64,000 nt of DNA from Taxillus chinensis (lineage: Eukaryota > Streptophyta > Magnoliopsida > Santalales > Loranthaceae): contig CM042090.1 of NCBI GenBank assembly GCA_023512835.1, positions 18,072,356-18,136,355 of the forward strand, in the 5' to 3' direction. The notes under the pieces are model-generated. The model saw nothing but the letters and a program-made list of their open reading frames with translations, was not told the DNA's origin and made no database searches. Below, piece after piece: positions 23,665 through 37,151 of the stretch. The stretch's first letter is position 1. Each line of letters begins with the position of its first letter. Made by a program: the position numbers and the translations under genes.

Positions 23665-26600
23665 CTACTTGGAGAAACCCTGATCAGGTGAGGATCCCTC
23701 AGAAAAATCACTTTCAAATGGGATGGATTCCGTTGGGGATGATGGAGGTGAATCACTCTGCTGAGAATCTGTGAGAGAGAGAGATGGGCACGGAAAATGT
23801 CAACTTTATTCTAGAATCTTTATGCCACTAACTGCAATCAATTTTTAGATTTACTGATATCGGGAAAAAAAATAAATATACTGGAACCAAAGTTTACAAA
23901 AAATCATATATTATGCTATAATTTTCTAATAATGGAAAAAAGGCATATTTTCTAACATTCCATGATGTGTGGACTATGTTACCAAAAGGAATCAAATACA
24001 ACCAATACAATCAGGTAATAAATAATAACATTAGTTCATGAGGTCAAGCTTGTTTTCATTTTTTTATAGGTTGAGAAAACAATTTGGAACTCATGAAAAG
24101 GAAATACAGGTATTCACCAAAATGCAAAGTGGGATGAAACCAACCTTTCTGCCCTCTTGTGCGAAGCTTCTTTGTGTGTCGTCTAATAAGCCTCTTAGCT
24201 TTTGTGATGGTCAGTTGTCTAGCAAAGGGAGAAAACTCCACGTCACTCTCACTCCAGTCACCATGATACTCATTTTCGGCTTCCCCCCTCATTGTGCGTA
24301 GCACAAACGCCTTTGCCTTGCGACGCTGAGTAGTGAAGAGACCCTTTACTGACGTGACAAAGCCATCACCTGCTCCATCACTGGGCCGTTTAGGCCAGGC
24401 GACTGGGTGCTGATCGAATTTTCCAGCTGGACCTCCATCACTATCACAGAAACTGATATCAGGATCAGGAACAGCAGCTAAAATTTGTTCCTTTTGGTTA
24501 TGCGCTTTGTTTTTAAACTTCTTTTCCTGCAAATGTATGGTGGTGACATGAAATCTGGTCAAACAGAAGAAAGCTCAACAATGAAGTGATTTTAACTACA
24601 ATTTTCAAAAGCTGGATCATCTTAGCTATTAGTCAGCAATAAAGCAGGTACTATTCATATAAGGCAAAAATGATCAAGTAGAGCTGAAAATTTATAAAGA
24701 TTGTACACTTGCTCCTAAGATAGCATGTCTCAAATATAGTTATTGACTGCGGATGGCAGAGAAGAGGTTATATCCATTCAATTCAAAATAAATAAAAACT
24801 AAGACCTGCATTCCAGTCACAGATTTCAGGACTCCCCAAATAATATGCTTCTTAACTCGTGAAAACAATTTCTTCCAAGTCCCTGTGAAGTCAACACGAT
24901 GAAATGTGTCCATTAACAACTTCAGCTCTTTCACAGGAGGTAATCTTGATCCCTCGAATGTCACAAGAAGCTCAACCTACAAATTATTATTTCAAACATT
25001 ATTCTTAAGAATACAAGATCCCTGATGTTAAACAATGGGCTGTGATTTCGCAGTTATCAGGATCAACCTGATTTATCTTGATATAGTGAAACTCCTTCAT
25101 TTTCTTAGGTCTTTTCTCATCATGTGATTTGGCAACTTTTTTTTCTTCATGAGAAGAGCGAACAGATTTCGTATGCTTGGAATCCTTCGATTTAGTTTTG
25201 AAGGATTCATCCTGTTGCTCAATAGAAACAAGGGGGCCACATTTAGGAGAAGAAATGCTTGAAGACTGAACCTGCAATACAAGTTCATTAGCCACAGACT
25301 CAGCGACACTCTCTTCCCATGTTCTGTCAAAAGAAGACGTTCGTCTTAGCTCTGGGGCTGAACCAGAAACAACATTTGTTTTAATGTTCTTCAACTTCGC
25401 AGCCTACAAGTAAATACAAAGAACTATTATTTACAAAATGGTGGGGTTAACACATTCCGCACAGAAATATGCTCGACACATAATTTACTTATACATACTC
25501 GATCTAAGCTTTCCACAATATATTTCACAGAATTGCAACGCATATGCATGAGATAGGTTAATAAGAAGAAACTACAACAGAAATGTCACTTCAAAAACAT
25601 TTTCTAGAGAAAATGTGTAACTTTCGGGCAGAATCATTTAATGTAAAAGGGGACTAGAAGCAACACATTTGGGAGGAATCAGCATTTAAAGGATACTGAT
25701 TAGTCCTGGAAATAAAGGGTGTTAAAGAGGCACTTGATTTCGAGGAAACCTCAGAATCCTTTGATGGATGACTGCTTGATGCAGAACCGTCATGGATGGA
25801 TGTGCCTTTCTTCACACGTTTCGTGCCAGCAGTAGTTGAGACCTTCCAAACTTCCTACATGTCATAATATAAACATCAGTATCACTCAGCTTCTGCTATA
25901 GCATTGTGAAGCCAGTAACTTTTAATAGTGCTTGACCCTTTCTTGGTGGAATTTCTGTATCTTTTACCTTTCATCTATTTATTTTAAAGAAACACAACCC
26001 TCATGTTAGTTTTTTTTAATAGTTACCTCATGGTACCAAACAAAACTTACTTAAATAAGTCAACTAACCTGCCTCCGTTGAGAGTCTTGTTCTTCTTCTG
26101 GGAAAAAATACTCCCACATCATTGTATACAGTATATCAGTCAAATATATCTTTAGGGGGTAGATTTCTACCTGCAGTTTGCATGGGTTTCAGGGTGTTAC
26201 ATTCATATTCTTTGACTACCCACAAAAATATTCAGTGAAAGTGCAAGACCATGTTGCTACAGATCTGACAATTCTTTATTGAACTGAAAATGAAAACAAC
26301 AAGAAAATAAAGGTAATACCACTAAAAGTTCAAGAGGAGAGCTTCCATCCTTTGGAGCACCCTGCCTCGCATCTACCCTAAGCATAACTTTTCTGAAGCA
26401 AGAATACCACCATCGTAAATTTTTGTATCCCTCAAAGGGTATTAGTCATAAAAGGACAAAACTATGGAATACAAGTTTGTATACAATTTACAAGTAAATC
26501 ATCTTAATAAATGGTCATTATGGTGTGGTTGTTAGAATCATGATAGTTTATAAGGAATATAACGTATGGCTTGACTTTAAAATTTTAGGCAGGCAAGATA

Positions 26601-29600
26601 AAACCAATTGCTTGCATGTAGAGGTCCTAGGAGCTTATATATTGAGAAACAAAGATTTCAGTGGAGAATGAGGGATTCTGTATATGCAACCTGGTGGACC
26701 AGTGCTCGTTAAATGTAGATGTTCATAACAAAGAAGGAAGTCCAAATAGAAACACTCTACCAAGACCATGCCAAGCTGGGAAGGAGAGAGACCATATGGG
26801 TGTGTGGTGTAGTGTTCAAAGCTTTGGAAGATCGAAACAGAAAATCAGCAATGACATACAATAGCGTACCACAAAAGATACCATAGCCAATGTTTTTCTT
26901 ATAAATAGTTTATGGAAATTGATTCAAAGCAATAAAGAAGGTAATAAAAACAATAGCTGTAAACAAACTATGAAGGTAATAACAGCCATTAAGAAGCACA
27001 AAGCTAACTACATACAGCAAAAAGGAATCGTTTCATACTTTCCCCATTCAGGTGGAGGATTCCAAGCTGACAAAAGCATATCAGATTTGACATTGGGCAG
27101 ATCTATTCTCACAACAAAGTACTTAGTCGTAAACCGAGCTATACCAACATCTTTGAAATCCCTCTCAAAATCAAAAATCTGCAAAAATCAGAACTGTATA
27201 TGAGAGATCTTTGGACATATGAATGCTCCCAAGTCAAAATTAAAGAAATAAATATTCAATTATCTAAATCTGGTAGACCTTTATAGTTTTTCATGTTCGC
27301 TCAATATATGCATTTGGAATTGTCTAATTTGGAGTCCATTGGGCTCCAATTTCACCTAAGGTGGCAGTCATAATAATATTACCCAACCCATATACATAAT
27401 TTATAATTATACTTCAACAAGTAGTTATTAAAGCCCAGATATAAAATTTCCTGGGAGAAACATGTTGCTTTTACTAACATCAACAAACTTCCAAATAGAT
27501 TAAAAGCAATTCTTATTAGCACAAGCAAATTTTTATGAAATTAGTAAGCAGTGGAACAACAAACAAGATCTATAGCAACTGGATAGAATAAAAGTAAAAC
27601 AAACAACGAACCATGTCATTTATCTCAACTTCAGCAAAAGGTTTTCCGTCCACAAGCATTCCCCAAACCACTTTCTTAATCTGCAAGGACAAACGCATAG
27701 CAGAGGAGGGACTTTTATTTTTCTCCTTTTCCATCAGCAGCAATTGTACAGCTTTTTGTAAAGCAGTCCTTAAGGATGCAGAAGCCTCTTTTCTACACTT
27801 CCGCACATTTCCAAGCTCTTTCTTTAGTACTTGCACCTAAAATAAATTTATACAGTTTCAAAACTGAGGAACTATATCTTTAATCTACCACACCTATGTA
27901 TCCAAGTACATATGCATGACAGATGAATAAAGTAAAGATGTAACAAAATGTTCGTACAAAAACATCATATGAATGTGCGGCTATAAAGAGATGCCACATT
28001 GACAGCCAATACAGGAATGTAAAAATGAAAAAAGGAATTAATAATCTCATAGATTCCATTTCATAAACATCCAATCGCTCTTTATCTTAACCTTCAGTAT
28101 TAGTACTTTCAACAAAAGTAGCAATAATATTCTCGAACGCCAAAAGATGTTCTTTCTAGATGCATAACCAGCAAAGTTTTGAAGGTGCAGTCCATCTCCA
28201 TCCATACTTATATTACACGTAACAAATATGATCCCTATAAACATGCAAACCTATTTGACATCTATGATTGGCTACAGAAACATTTCACTTTAAAAAAAAT
28301 ACAAAAAGGAAGTAGATCAAATCCCAAATAAAACACAAAAGGACACAGCTTGATTTTCAATGGATTATGAAATTTCAACACCACATTAATTGGGTATGAG
28401 AATAAAAAACATGAATGGTAAAGAACAACCATATATACAGAAAATAATCTACTTTTAAATTTAAATTTTCAGAAAAGAATGAATTGATCACTGATACTTG
28501 GAAGAAGAAGAACAAAAATAGAACTACAACAGTTCAGGGAAATGTTTCAACCAATAAGTAACTAAAAATACAATTTACCTTTAATACACACAATGCCCAT
28601 GACAAAAAAAAAATGCGCCGTGGAATTTATAAGCTTCCTGCTTCAAAAGATTCAACACTTACCAATGTTGATCTTCCATCAGTAACCATCCATAATTCAT
28701 CTTCTTTACTAGGATATTGATCAGCAGAAGTGTCACAACAAACAGACAATTTCTGAATGTCATCAAGGAGCAACCTCAATTCCCATTCTTTCTGTTCAAG
28801 GTTAACTCTTGCAAGTTCAACCTCTTCAACACCCTCAGGAACCATCTCATCAGCCTCTTCTTCAACAACTTCATCATCCTCAAAAGGATACGACAAACTA
28901 CTTTTTCGGGGCCTGTATTACTTTTCAAGGGTGAGAAATGACTGCATGGAATATTAAATTAGCAATCCACAACTAAAAAAAATACTAAAGCTATATTGAC
29001 AACATAGATATTATGTCAGAATTATTATAGTAGTTGTAAGAACGAGTAGAGATTTGATTTCATTTTCCAGGATATTAAATTTCATTCTGTTTTGTTTTAT
29101 GCAATTACTTTGATGCCTACAATCTAGCAAACAAAGACCTATTCAAATACTATTTCAAGAAGAGCAAATCCTAACTTGGGAAGCCGTGGAAAGAGTAGAT
29201 TGCTCAACACATCCCGCATAACTAGGAACTGCCGTGAGGTCATTGTTGCTGTAATATCATGAGAATTGAAAGTAAATTCTTTCAAAGGTTTCACCTGTAG
29301 CAGCAATGCACACATAGAAGCAAACCCAGTGTTTAAACAAATAAAATTGGACGAGTAAAGTTGTTATGAAAGTTGTGTTATGAAAAATGTATGCATGTAA
29401 GTTTAGAAAGGCATCCCCAAAAGGAAGCTAGATCTACCTTCAAATCTGGAGTGCCACCTTTGTGCCTTGTAAACCGAAAATACATATTACAAGGCATAAA
29501 CACCCGTTCAAGTAAAGCACCAGTCCTCTTAACTTTTGGAGAGCTCCGAGGAATTTTCGGAAGCCATTGTATTCCAGCCCCCGGATCAACATCAGTTGGA

Positions 29601-32600
29601 GCAACATGAGCCTGTACATGCTCCAACATCATAGAGAGTTCCATGCGCTTCCATGTCATTTCAGGTTGGCATGCAGGAATATTTATGTTTCCAGTACCAA
29701 GTTGCTCAATTATCTCATGCCCAACATGAAGGACAGAATGAAATGAACGAGCTAAAACACGCCCACTGGCAGCAGCAAGCAGAAATCTACCCTGTACAGG
29801 TAAACAGGTAAAAATCAAGATATTAAAATGCTTTTATTTTGACCATCTGGGAATTCTTCACGTAGTCTAGGTCAAAAACATGACATTCCAAAAAAAAAAA
29901 AAAATTTGCACCACGTTTCACAACAAACCACACACGCACACGCACAGAAGATTTCAAAGGGACTAGGGTTCAGAGCTAACTTTTCATTTATAACTTACAT
30001 TTGCATCTTCTGAGTGAAAATTGAATTGGGGCTGAATAACATTGACCATGAAATGGCGAGTCCCTTCCTCCTCCTTAGAATCAATGATCACTTCATTCTT
30101 TTCTGAAAATTTAAATTTAAAAAGGGAAATAAAAAAAGGTTTAACTAGGTTTCTTTCACAAAATACATAAAATCAGGCTCATAGTACATCACATGTTGAT
30201 AGAAAAATTTTAAAAAAAAAATCTTCAAACAACTTATTCTATAGATAGTGCTGAACATACCAACAGCATCTGATGCGTTTTCTACTTGTATTAGAAGTGA
30301 TGGAGATGAAACTGATTCTGAAGTCTCCAGATGCTGCGGAGAAGGAAGATTGTCGATGTGGCTTGTAGGAGGCCTAGAAATATCATCTTCAGCTGTTTCA
30401 GACCCATTAGGTACTTGGGTCTTTTCAAGCAACTTCTTCAGTGCATACTTCCGAGACGGTGAAGGCTTTGGAGGTTCAAAGACTTTAGATATTCCACCAA
30501 CAAATGACCAAACAGCATCTTTATTCTCAATATTCCACAAAAGCTTCAGACCATATACAAACACACGCTGGCAATTGTCAGCTATTACGACATTATACCC
30601 CTCATCATCATCACTTTGGTCAGATCTGATATGCTTATCAATCTCACTCCCATTTTCAAATTCAGACTTCACATCAGTCATCTCAAGTTTTCTTCTCCCA
30701 GCTTCCTGCCATGCTAATAGCCTTTCAGGGTCAGCCTTTGGAGCCTGCTTTCTGATTGTGAAATAGTCTGATGATAACAGAAATCCATCATCATGACACT
30801 TCTCCAAGCAGTTACTCATATAATTGGATTTTTCATTAGCAACTCTATCCATTGACGCAGAATCTGAACTCTTCTTTGTCAATTGAAATATTTCTGCAAC
30901 ACTGGTGCAGTCCTCCTTATTCAAGTACACCTTGGGCACATGAAAGTCTAAACCCTGGTAAACTTGATCCAGAGGATCACGTTTGCATTCAAATGTAAAT
31001 TTTTGCTTACCTCGACTAAGATACATTTCATACTTAAACTTAGCTATGTTAAATGTCAACCCTTTGGCAGGATCATCATCATGCAAAGGCAGATGTTTTA
31101 TCCAAGTCGGTGATGAATCCAAACGGAGCATGAATTCTGTCATCACCCTATCTAATGATAAATTCCCAGATCTAGGAATTCGTGGAACTCCAAAGCGAGC
31201 CCACCTTGAAAATGTCCGCAGCTTATGAGGAGGAAGGTAATTCATGTTCCAAAAATTAAATAACCATGCTATATCATAAGCGCCAACATTCAAAGTTGTT
31301 GAGTCTATTTTCACATTCTCCAACTTGTATGGAACTTCTTCCAGGACACTGGTGTGAGTTTTGGTGGAGGATGGGGACTGTCTCTCAAATGAAGGAAGAC
31401 AGGGTCTAAGTAAAAAGTTGAATCGCAGTGAAAGAGAAGTAGATCTGAAGGGATCAAAAACTATTTCACGAGTTTTCCCATCATTGGGAAGTGCAAATAG
31501 GTAATGATTTAGGGGGTTTCCAGAATCACATTCCCAGTCCATGTTTACTTCAAGACTTAAGGCAGGGACTTCTAGGAAAGCATCAGGTAGCCGGGGAAGA
31601 AGTTTCAAGCTGTCCTTAGTCACCATCCTCCCCAAACTGTTCAATAAAACCCTGAAATCTTTAGCCTGAAGACAAACACGCCCATCTGACTGCTGGATCT
31701 CCATGCAATTGGTAATTACTTCAAGTTTGTCAAGCTTCTCGTAAGGATCTGTAGTTGCAAGAATATTCCATTTGGTTTCCGCAAAGAATATGGTAACATG
31801 CCCATGAATATAATTCCGAACCTCATCCCACCATGGTAGGCTTTTTTCCTTTTTTGGTGGCTGAGGCAAAGATACATTACTCCTAACACTCAGATTAGCC
31901 CTGCGGAGAGCAACAGTGAAAGCATAGCTCAGATCAGCTAAAACAGGTTCATAACCCACCCCAAAAGAAACTTCTGCCTTTTTGAAAGATAAAGGCAACT
32001 CCATATATGTTTTCATTGGTGGAGTTGTGCCACTAGCGGAACGAAGCATGCTCACTTTTCTCCATTTCCCAATGAAAACATCTTGTTGAATTTGGGGCTG
32101 AAAAAACGTTGCCTGCAATCAAAAGAACGGTTAAGATAATAGGGGATGGGGAAGGTGCTGAAAAAAATTTATGTACAGGAAACATGCATGCAACTGATGT
32201 CTCTGTTACCACTAGAAAACAAGTTGTCAACACCTTGGCCCATTGATTTAATATTACATAATTTATTCTATATTTTTTGTTGGCTATGATTTTTCTAAGG
32301 CAACGTGGAGAAAAAATTGAACCTGTTACCTTCCCCATGGGATCCAGGACTATCACCATTAGACAACGACAACATTGACACAAAATTGTTACATCCTGCT
32401 ACTGTTAAATTTGTCTGGTTCTGTAGCATTGCTAAAAATTTTATAACCTGAATTTTTTTCATCAAAACTACATAGTTTTGAGCGATCTGTAAAATGATCA
32501 GCCCCTGCCTTTATCTCAAGTAAAAAATCTTTTTGGCATTAATAAAAGAACCACCTTATAATGAAAGAAAAAGAAACAATTTTAAACAAGGAAAAATATT

Positions 32601-35600
32601 CCATAATGGGGAATGAATGGAGAGGGATTGAACTTAACCTGCTGTGCTAGCACAACACATCCTTCACATTTACCAGAAGTTGCAGAAAAAAGAGGGAATG
32701 TATAATTTCTCAAATGGGCAACAAGAGAGCCTGTCTGCAAGACAATTTTTCTCCCAAACATTCGCGAAAATGGTATATTATATTCTCCACATATAGGATC
32801 AAGCTTCCTCAAAACCTCTATCATCCCATCATCACCGCCATCAATTTTTGTCAAGCTTACATCCAATTCTGTAGCAGACAAGGAAAGAAGAGCTGTTCTG
32901 GCCACGCTAGGTTTGAAGCCAGCCTGAAACCCTTGCCTACAAGCACCTGATCCTTCTGCTCGTACAAGATTCTGGCATGCTAGGTAATATGACCTGAAGG
33001 ACTGTTTGTAAATTTCTTCTTTCATCTGGCAAATGGCTGAAGGGTCCCGCATATCAACCTCAATGCCATTCCAGGAGAACCTTTTTTCACAAGTATAATC
33101 ATTTTCAGCAGAACTAGAACACTCACTGCCTTTGGAAATAAGGTGTTCAAGTGCTTCCAATCGGACAGCTAACTCACATGCCTCATTCTTCAACAGATGA
33201 AAATGTTCATCAAGCCAACCTTGAATTGGTTCTTCTTCAATATCAGCAATTATCTTGCGAAAGAAAAATTTTACTGATCCAAATTTCTCTGAGCTCGACT
33301 TTTTAGGTTTTGAGCCAGCCTTCTTAATGGGAAATATGAGTTCTGTTTTTGCAGCAGTGATCAGCTTCAAGCCTCGCAACATATCTTCAATTGCATCCTC
33401 AATAGCACGCAACTGCAATCTGAATGGCATGCAAATGTGAACATCAAGGCCTTGAATGACTAAATCCCACATTGTTGATGGGAATCGTTTTGCATCAGAT
33501 GAAGTTTTGGAATTAGGAATGCGGGAGATTTGCATCCGACTACTTTTGAGTACTCTAGTATCATTGAAACTGAGCATAAGTCCTTCCAGAAGCACACCTA
33601 TACGTGCATTCTCAGAAAAAATGGACTGAATCTGAACCATTGCATCAACTCCGTCACCAGCTTCAGCAGATAAAGTCATGGTTTCCACGTCAATTGCAAT
33701 TATAGATTCTAACTTCCTATGTTTCTGATCATATTGTCCTGATTCAACAGCAGCCTCTTTTTCAATTTCAACATCACTCAAGGTAGATGATTTTACTACA
33801 CATTCATTCTCAGTTTCCTTAGATTTCAGATTATGTACAAGTAATTTTAGATGCAACAGAAGTTCTAATATTGATAAATGTAAATCAGGCTCCCACCTGA
33901 CTGTGATATTAGTAGCACTGAAATAAGAACATACAGAAATCTCTTTAAGGCCACCAGAACGCTGGACAAATTTTGCATTTTGCATATCAAATAATACAAC
34001 TTGTGCACCAGGCCGTCGTTCCTCTGAATATTCCTGATAAATAGATTTGGCTCTTTCCAGTTCCATCTGGACAGACTTTGGCTCCTTGTTTGTGCAGAGA
34101 TTACATTGCAAGATGTCAAGAGATAGAGAATACTTCAATTTTTTGCATTCATCAGAAGTTGTGGACATTATACTTGCACTGCGTGGTGTACCATCTGCTG
34201 AAATGCAAATTACAACCTGACCACCCTGTGAACCATAATTCACACTTTTGGGATCAGCAATGACAGTGTTTTCCAAACTTGTTTCGTCAGAAAATTTTAA
34301 ATGGCATCGTTCAAGATTCAACTTAAGTTGCTGAGTCCCTTTCCCTGATTTCTTGGATGAACATCCTCCCCGATTCTGTGTTCCTTGTCTACGAGGAGAC
34401 AACTTTTTTAGGAGAGTTTGAAAGATCATAGCCGTTGATATAAGGGATTCAAGACGCCTGAAGCTTAAATTAATGCCCACACTGGTAACATCAACTGACA
34501 GAACCAATTCACATTTAGGACTATTTTCTTCAGAAGATTCCATGTCTTTTTTCCCCCAATCCAGGCTAACCTTGGCTATATGCATTAAGGAATTCAAATT
34601 TTCCTCGACACCAAAAAGGCTCCCATTCGAGTACTCTTGATACTCATCCACCATTTGCAAATTTAATTCACCAAAATCCATATGCACTGAAGTTCCTAAA
34701 GTAGTTATATCATTTGCATACATATGCGATGACTGAGAGCAAACCTAAATAAAAACGACAAGTTTCTAAGTTATACTTACAATCAAATAATAGATATGGT
34801 AATGAGCATGAAGGAAACTAGAAAAAGTGTAGAAAACAGAAAAATGGCCAGTTTTATTACATTAGATGCATGTGATGGTGTATAATCACACCAGTATTTG
34901 CTTTGAGGTGGTCAGACGAGCTCTGAGGCAACGCCTCACCCATTCGAGGTGGGTGTCAGCAACTTCGTGGCTTGGGGCATCCATTCCGGGGCACCCAAGG
35001 CCCGAGGTGCTGCCTCGCCATCTTAAGGCGACCCCTCAAACTGTTTTTTTGAACCATGGATAAGATTGCCTATATCAAAGACAAAAACTATGTTTTTTCG
35101 AACCATGGATAAGGATACAAGGCATGCTACATAAGTTGAATGCTTAATTTACATTAAAAAAAGATCAACTGCTTCCATGTAAATAATTAACATAGAAAGT
35201 AGCTTACATGGTATAGAGGCAAACTGTTGATGCTATAGAGTACAACAGTCATCTCGGGAGCAGAAACGTTGCAAGTCCACATGATGAACTTGAACTTGGA
35301 TGAAGGTTTCTTTTCACTGATAGAATTTTCCTGCTGAAGCACCATTGTTTTCTTTTTTGAAAAATGCAGTTGTATCCAGGGCTTCAATCTATTAGGTATA
35401 ATGTTACACCGAGCTCCTCCAAGCTTAATATCAATGTCTACTCGAACAGATGTGTTCGACTAGGTAATACAGAAACAATAATAGAAAGGTGTAAAAACAA
35501 CAGTGATTATATGAAGCTTCACTGAACTCAAATAAGTAAAATAGACAACCAAAATTGACGCTTCTTCTAGAAGCCATGATTTTCAAACTCTTAACTTACT

Positions 35601-36601
35601 AGAATTGGTAGATAAACAGAAGAAGCAACATAAACTTTTAGTATCTCCAATACAGAAGTCCCAGATTCCCTAAAGAGCTGTAATATAATGAAAAAATCAT
35701 TGTCATAAGATGGCTAAGCAGTATTGCAAATTTATGAACTGCAACATCAGCAAAATTATCCATACATGAATCTCACTGAATTCCATTTGTACATCAAAGC
35801 GTGTACTTTCCCCTACATCATCATTAGACTGAGATTTTGAGCTTTTCAATTGAATTCCCATGATGTTATTTTTGACAAAAAGATCGTGTCTGCGATGTGC
35901 AAAACCCACGTCCAATTTGGGTAAATTAAAGCAAACCTATAAAACAAAAATAGACATTTAGTCTAACATACTGTAACAAAGAATATCCAGAATAAATGTG
36001 AATGCTGTTGATTAAAACAGAAATGCCCTATTCTTCAAAAATGCAACAGCCAAAATCTATTAGCATTACAAAAATGTGAAAGATTTTCTACACCTGTCTC
36101 ACCATGGAATCAAAACAAACATTAATTCACCTCTAGATTTCAAAACAATTTCCTTACAAATTTACAGATGCAAACACGGTAAACCTAAGGGGGTTTATGC
36201 CACTTTTATTTATAATTGAGTTCATGTGTGATTACATTACACTACTCCCATTAAATTCACAATCATTATATTATCTTTTCCATTAAACCAATATCCTGGT
36301 TTAAATAGTAGTATAGATAAAATCATGGTCTCATCTGGGACACCAATTTTACCCACTGGTCAGTAGTAAAGTAATCTTCATGATACTTGTAATGATATCA
36401 TGAGTGGAAGAAGGAATCAAAAGACCAATTTATACATGCCTTAGCCAGCCATATATAAATATCATACTTGCATATACAGAAATACAGTTACAAATCAATC
36501 ATCATGAGTGGACAAACAGGAGGGGGTGGTCGGTTGGGTTGTATAAACCAAACCAAACATTGGAAAAACCAAACAGGGGGGGGGGGGGGGGAAACCAACA
36601 A

Positions 36602-36644
<43 letters not shown>

Positions 36645-36685
36645 AAAAAACCACGGGGGGGGGGGGTTGGTTGGTTGTGGTTTTT

Positions 36686-36747
<62 letters not shown>

Positions 36748-36794
36748 TGGGGGGGGTGGGGGGGGGGGGGGGGGGGGGGGGGTTTTTTTTTTTT

Positions 36795-36843
<49 letters not shown>

Positions 36844-37015
36844 GGTGGGTTGGTTTTTTTTTTTTTTTTTTGGTTTTTGTTTTTGTTTTTTTTTTGTTTT
36901 TTTTTTTTTTTTTTTTAGAGATTTGGGGGGGGGGGGGGGGTTGGGGGTTGGTTTTTTTTTTTTTTTTTTTATTAAATAAAAAATTTATTTTTTTTTATTA
37001 TTAATTGTTTGTTTT

Positions 37016-37067
<52 letters not shown>

Positions 37068-37080
37068 TTTTTTTTTTTTT

Positions 37081-37151
<71 letters not shown>

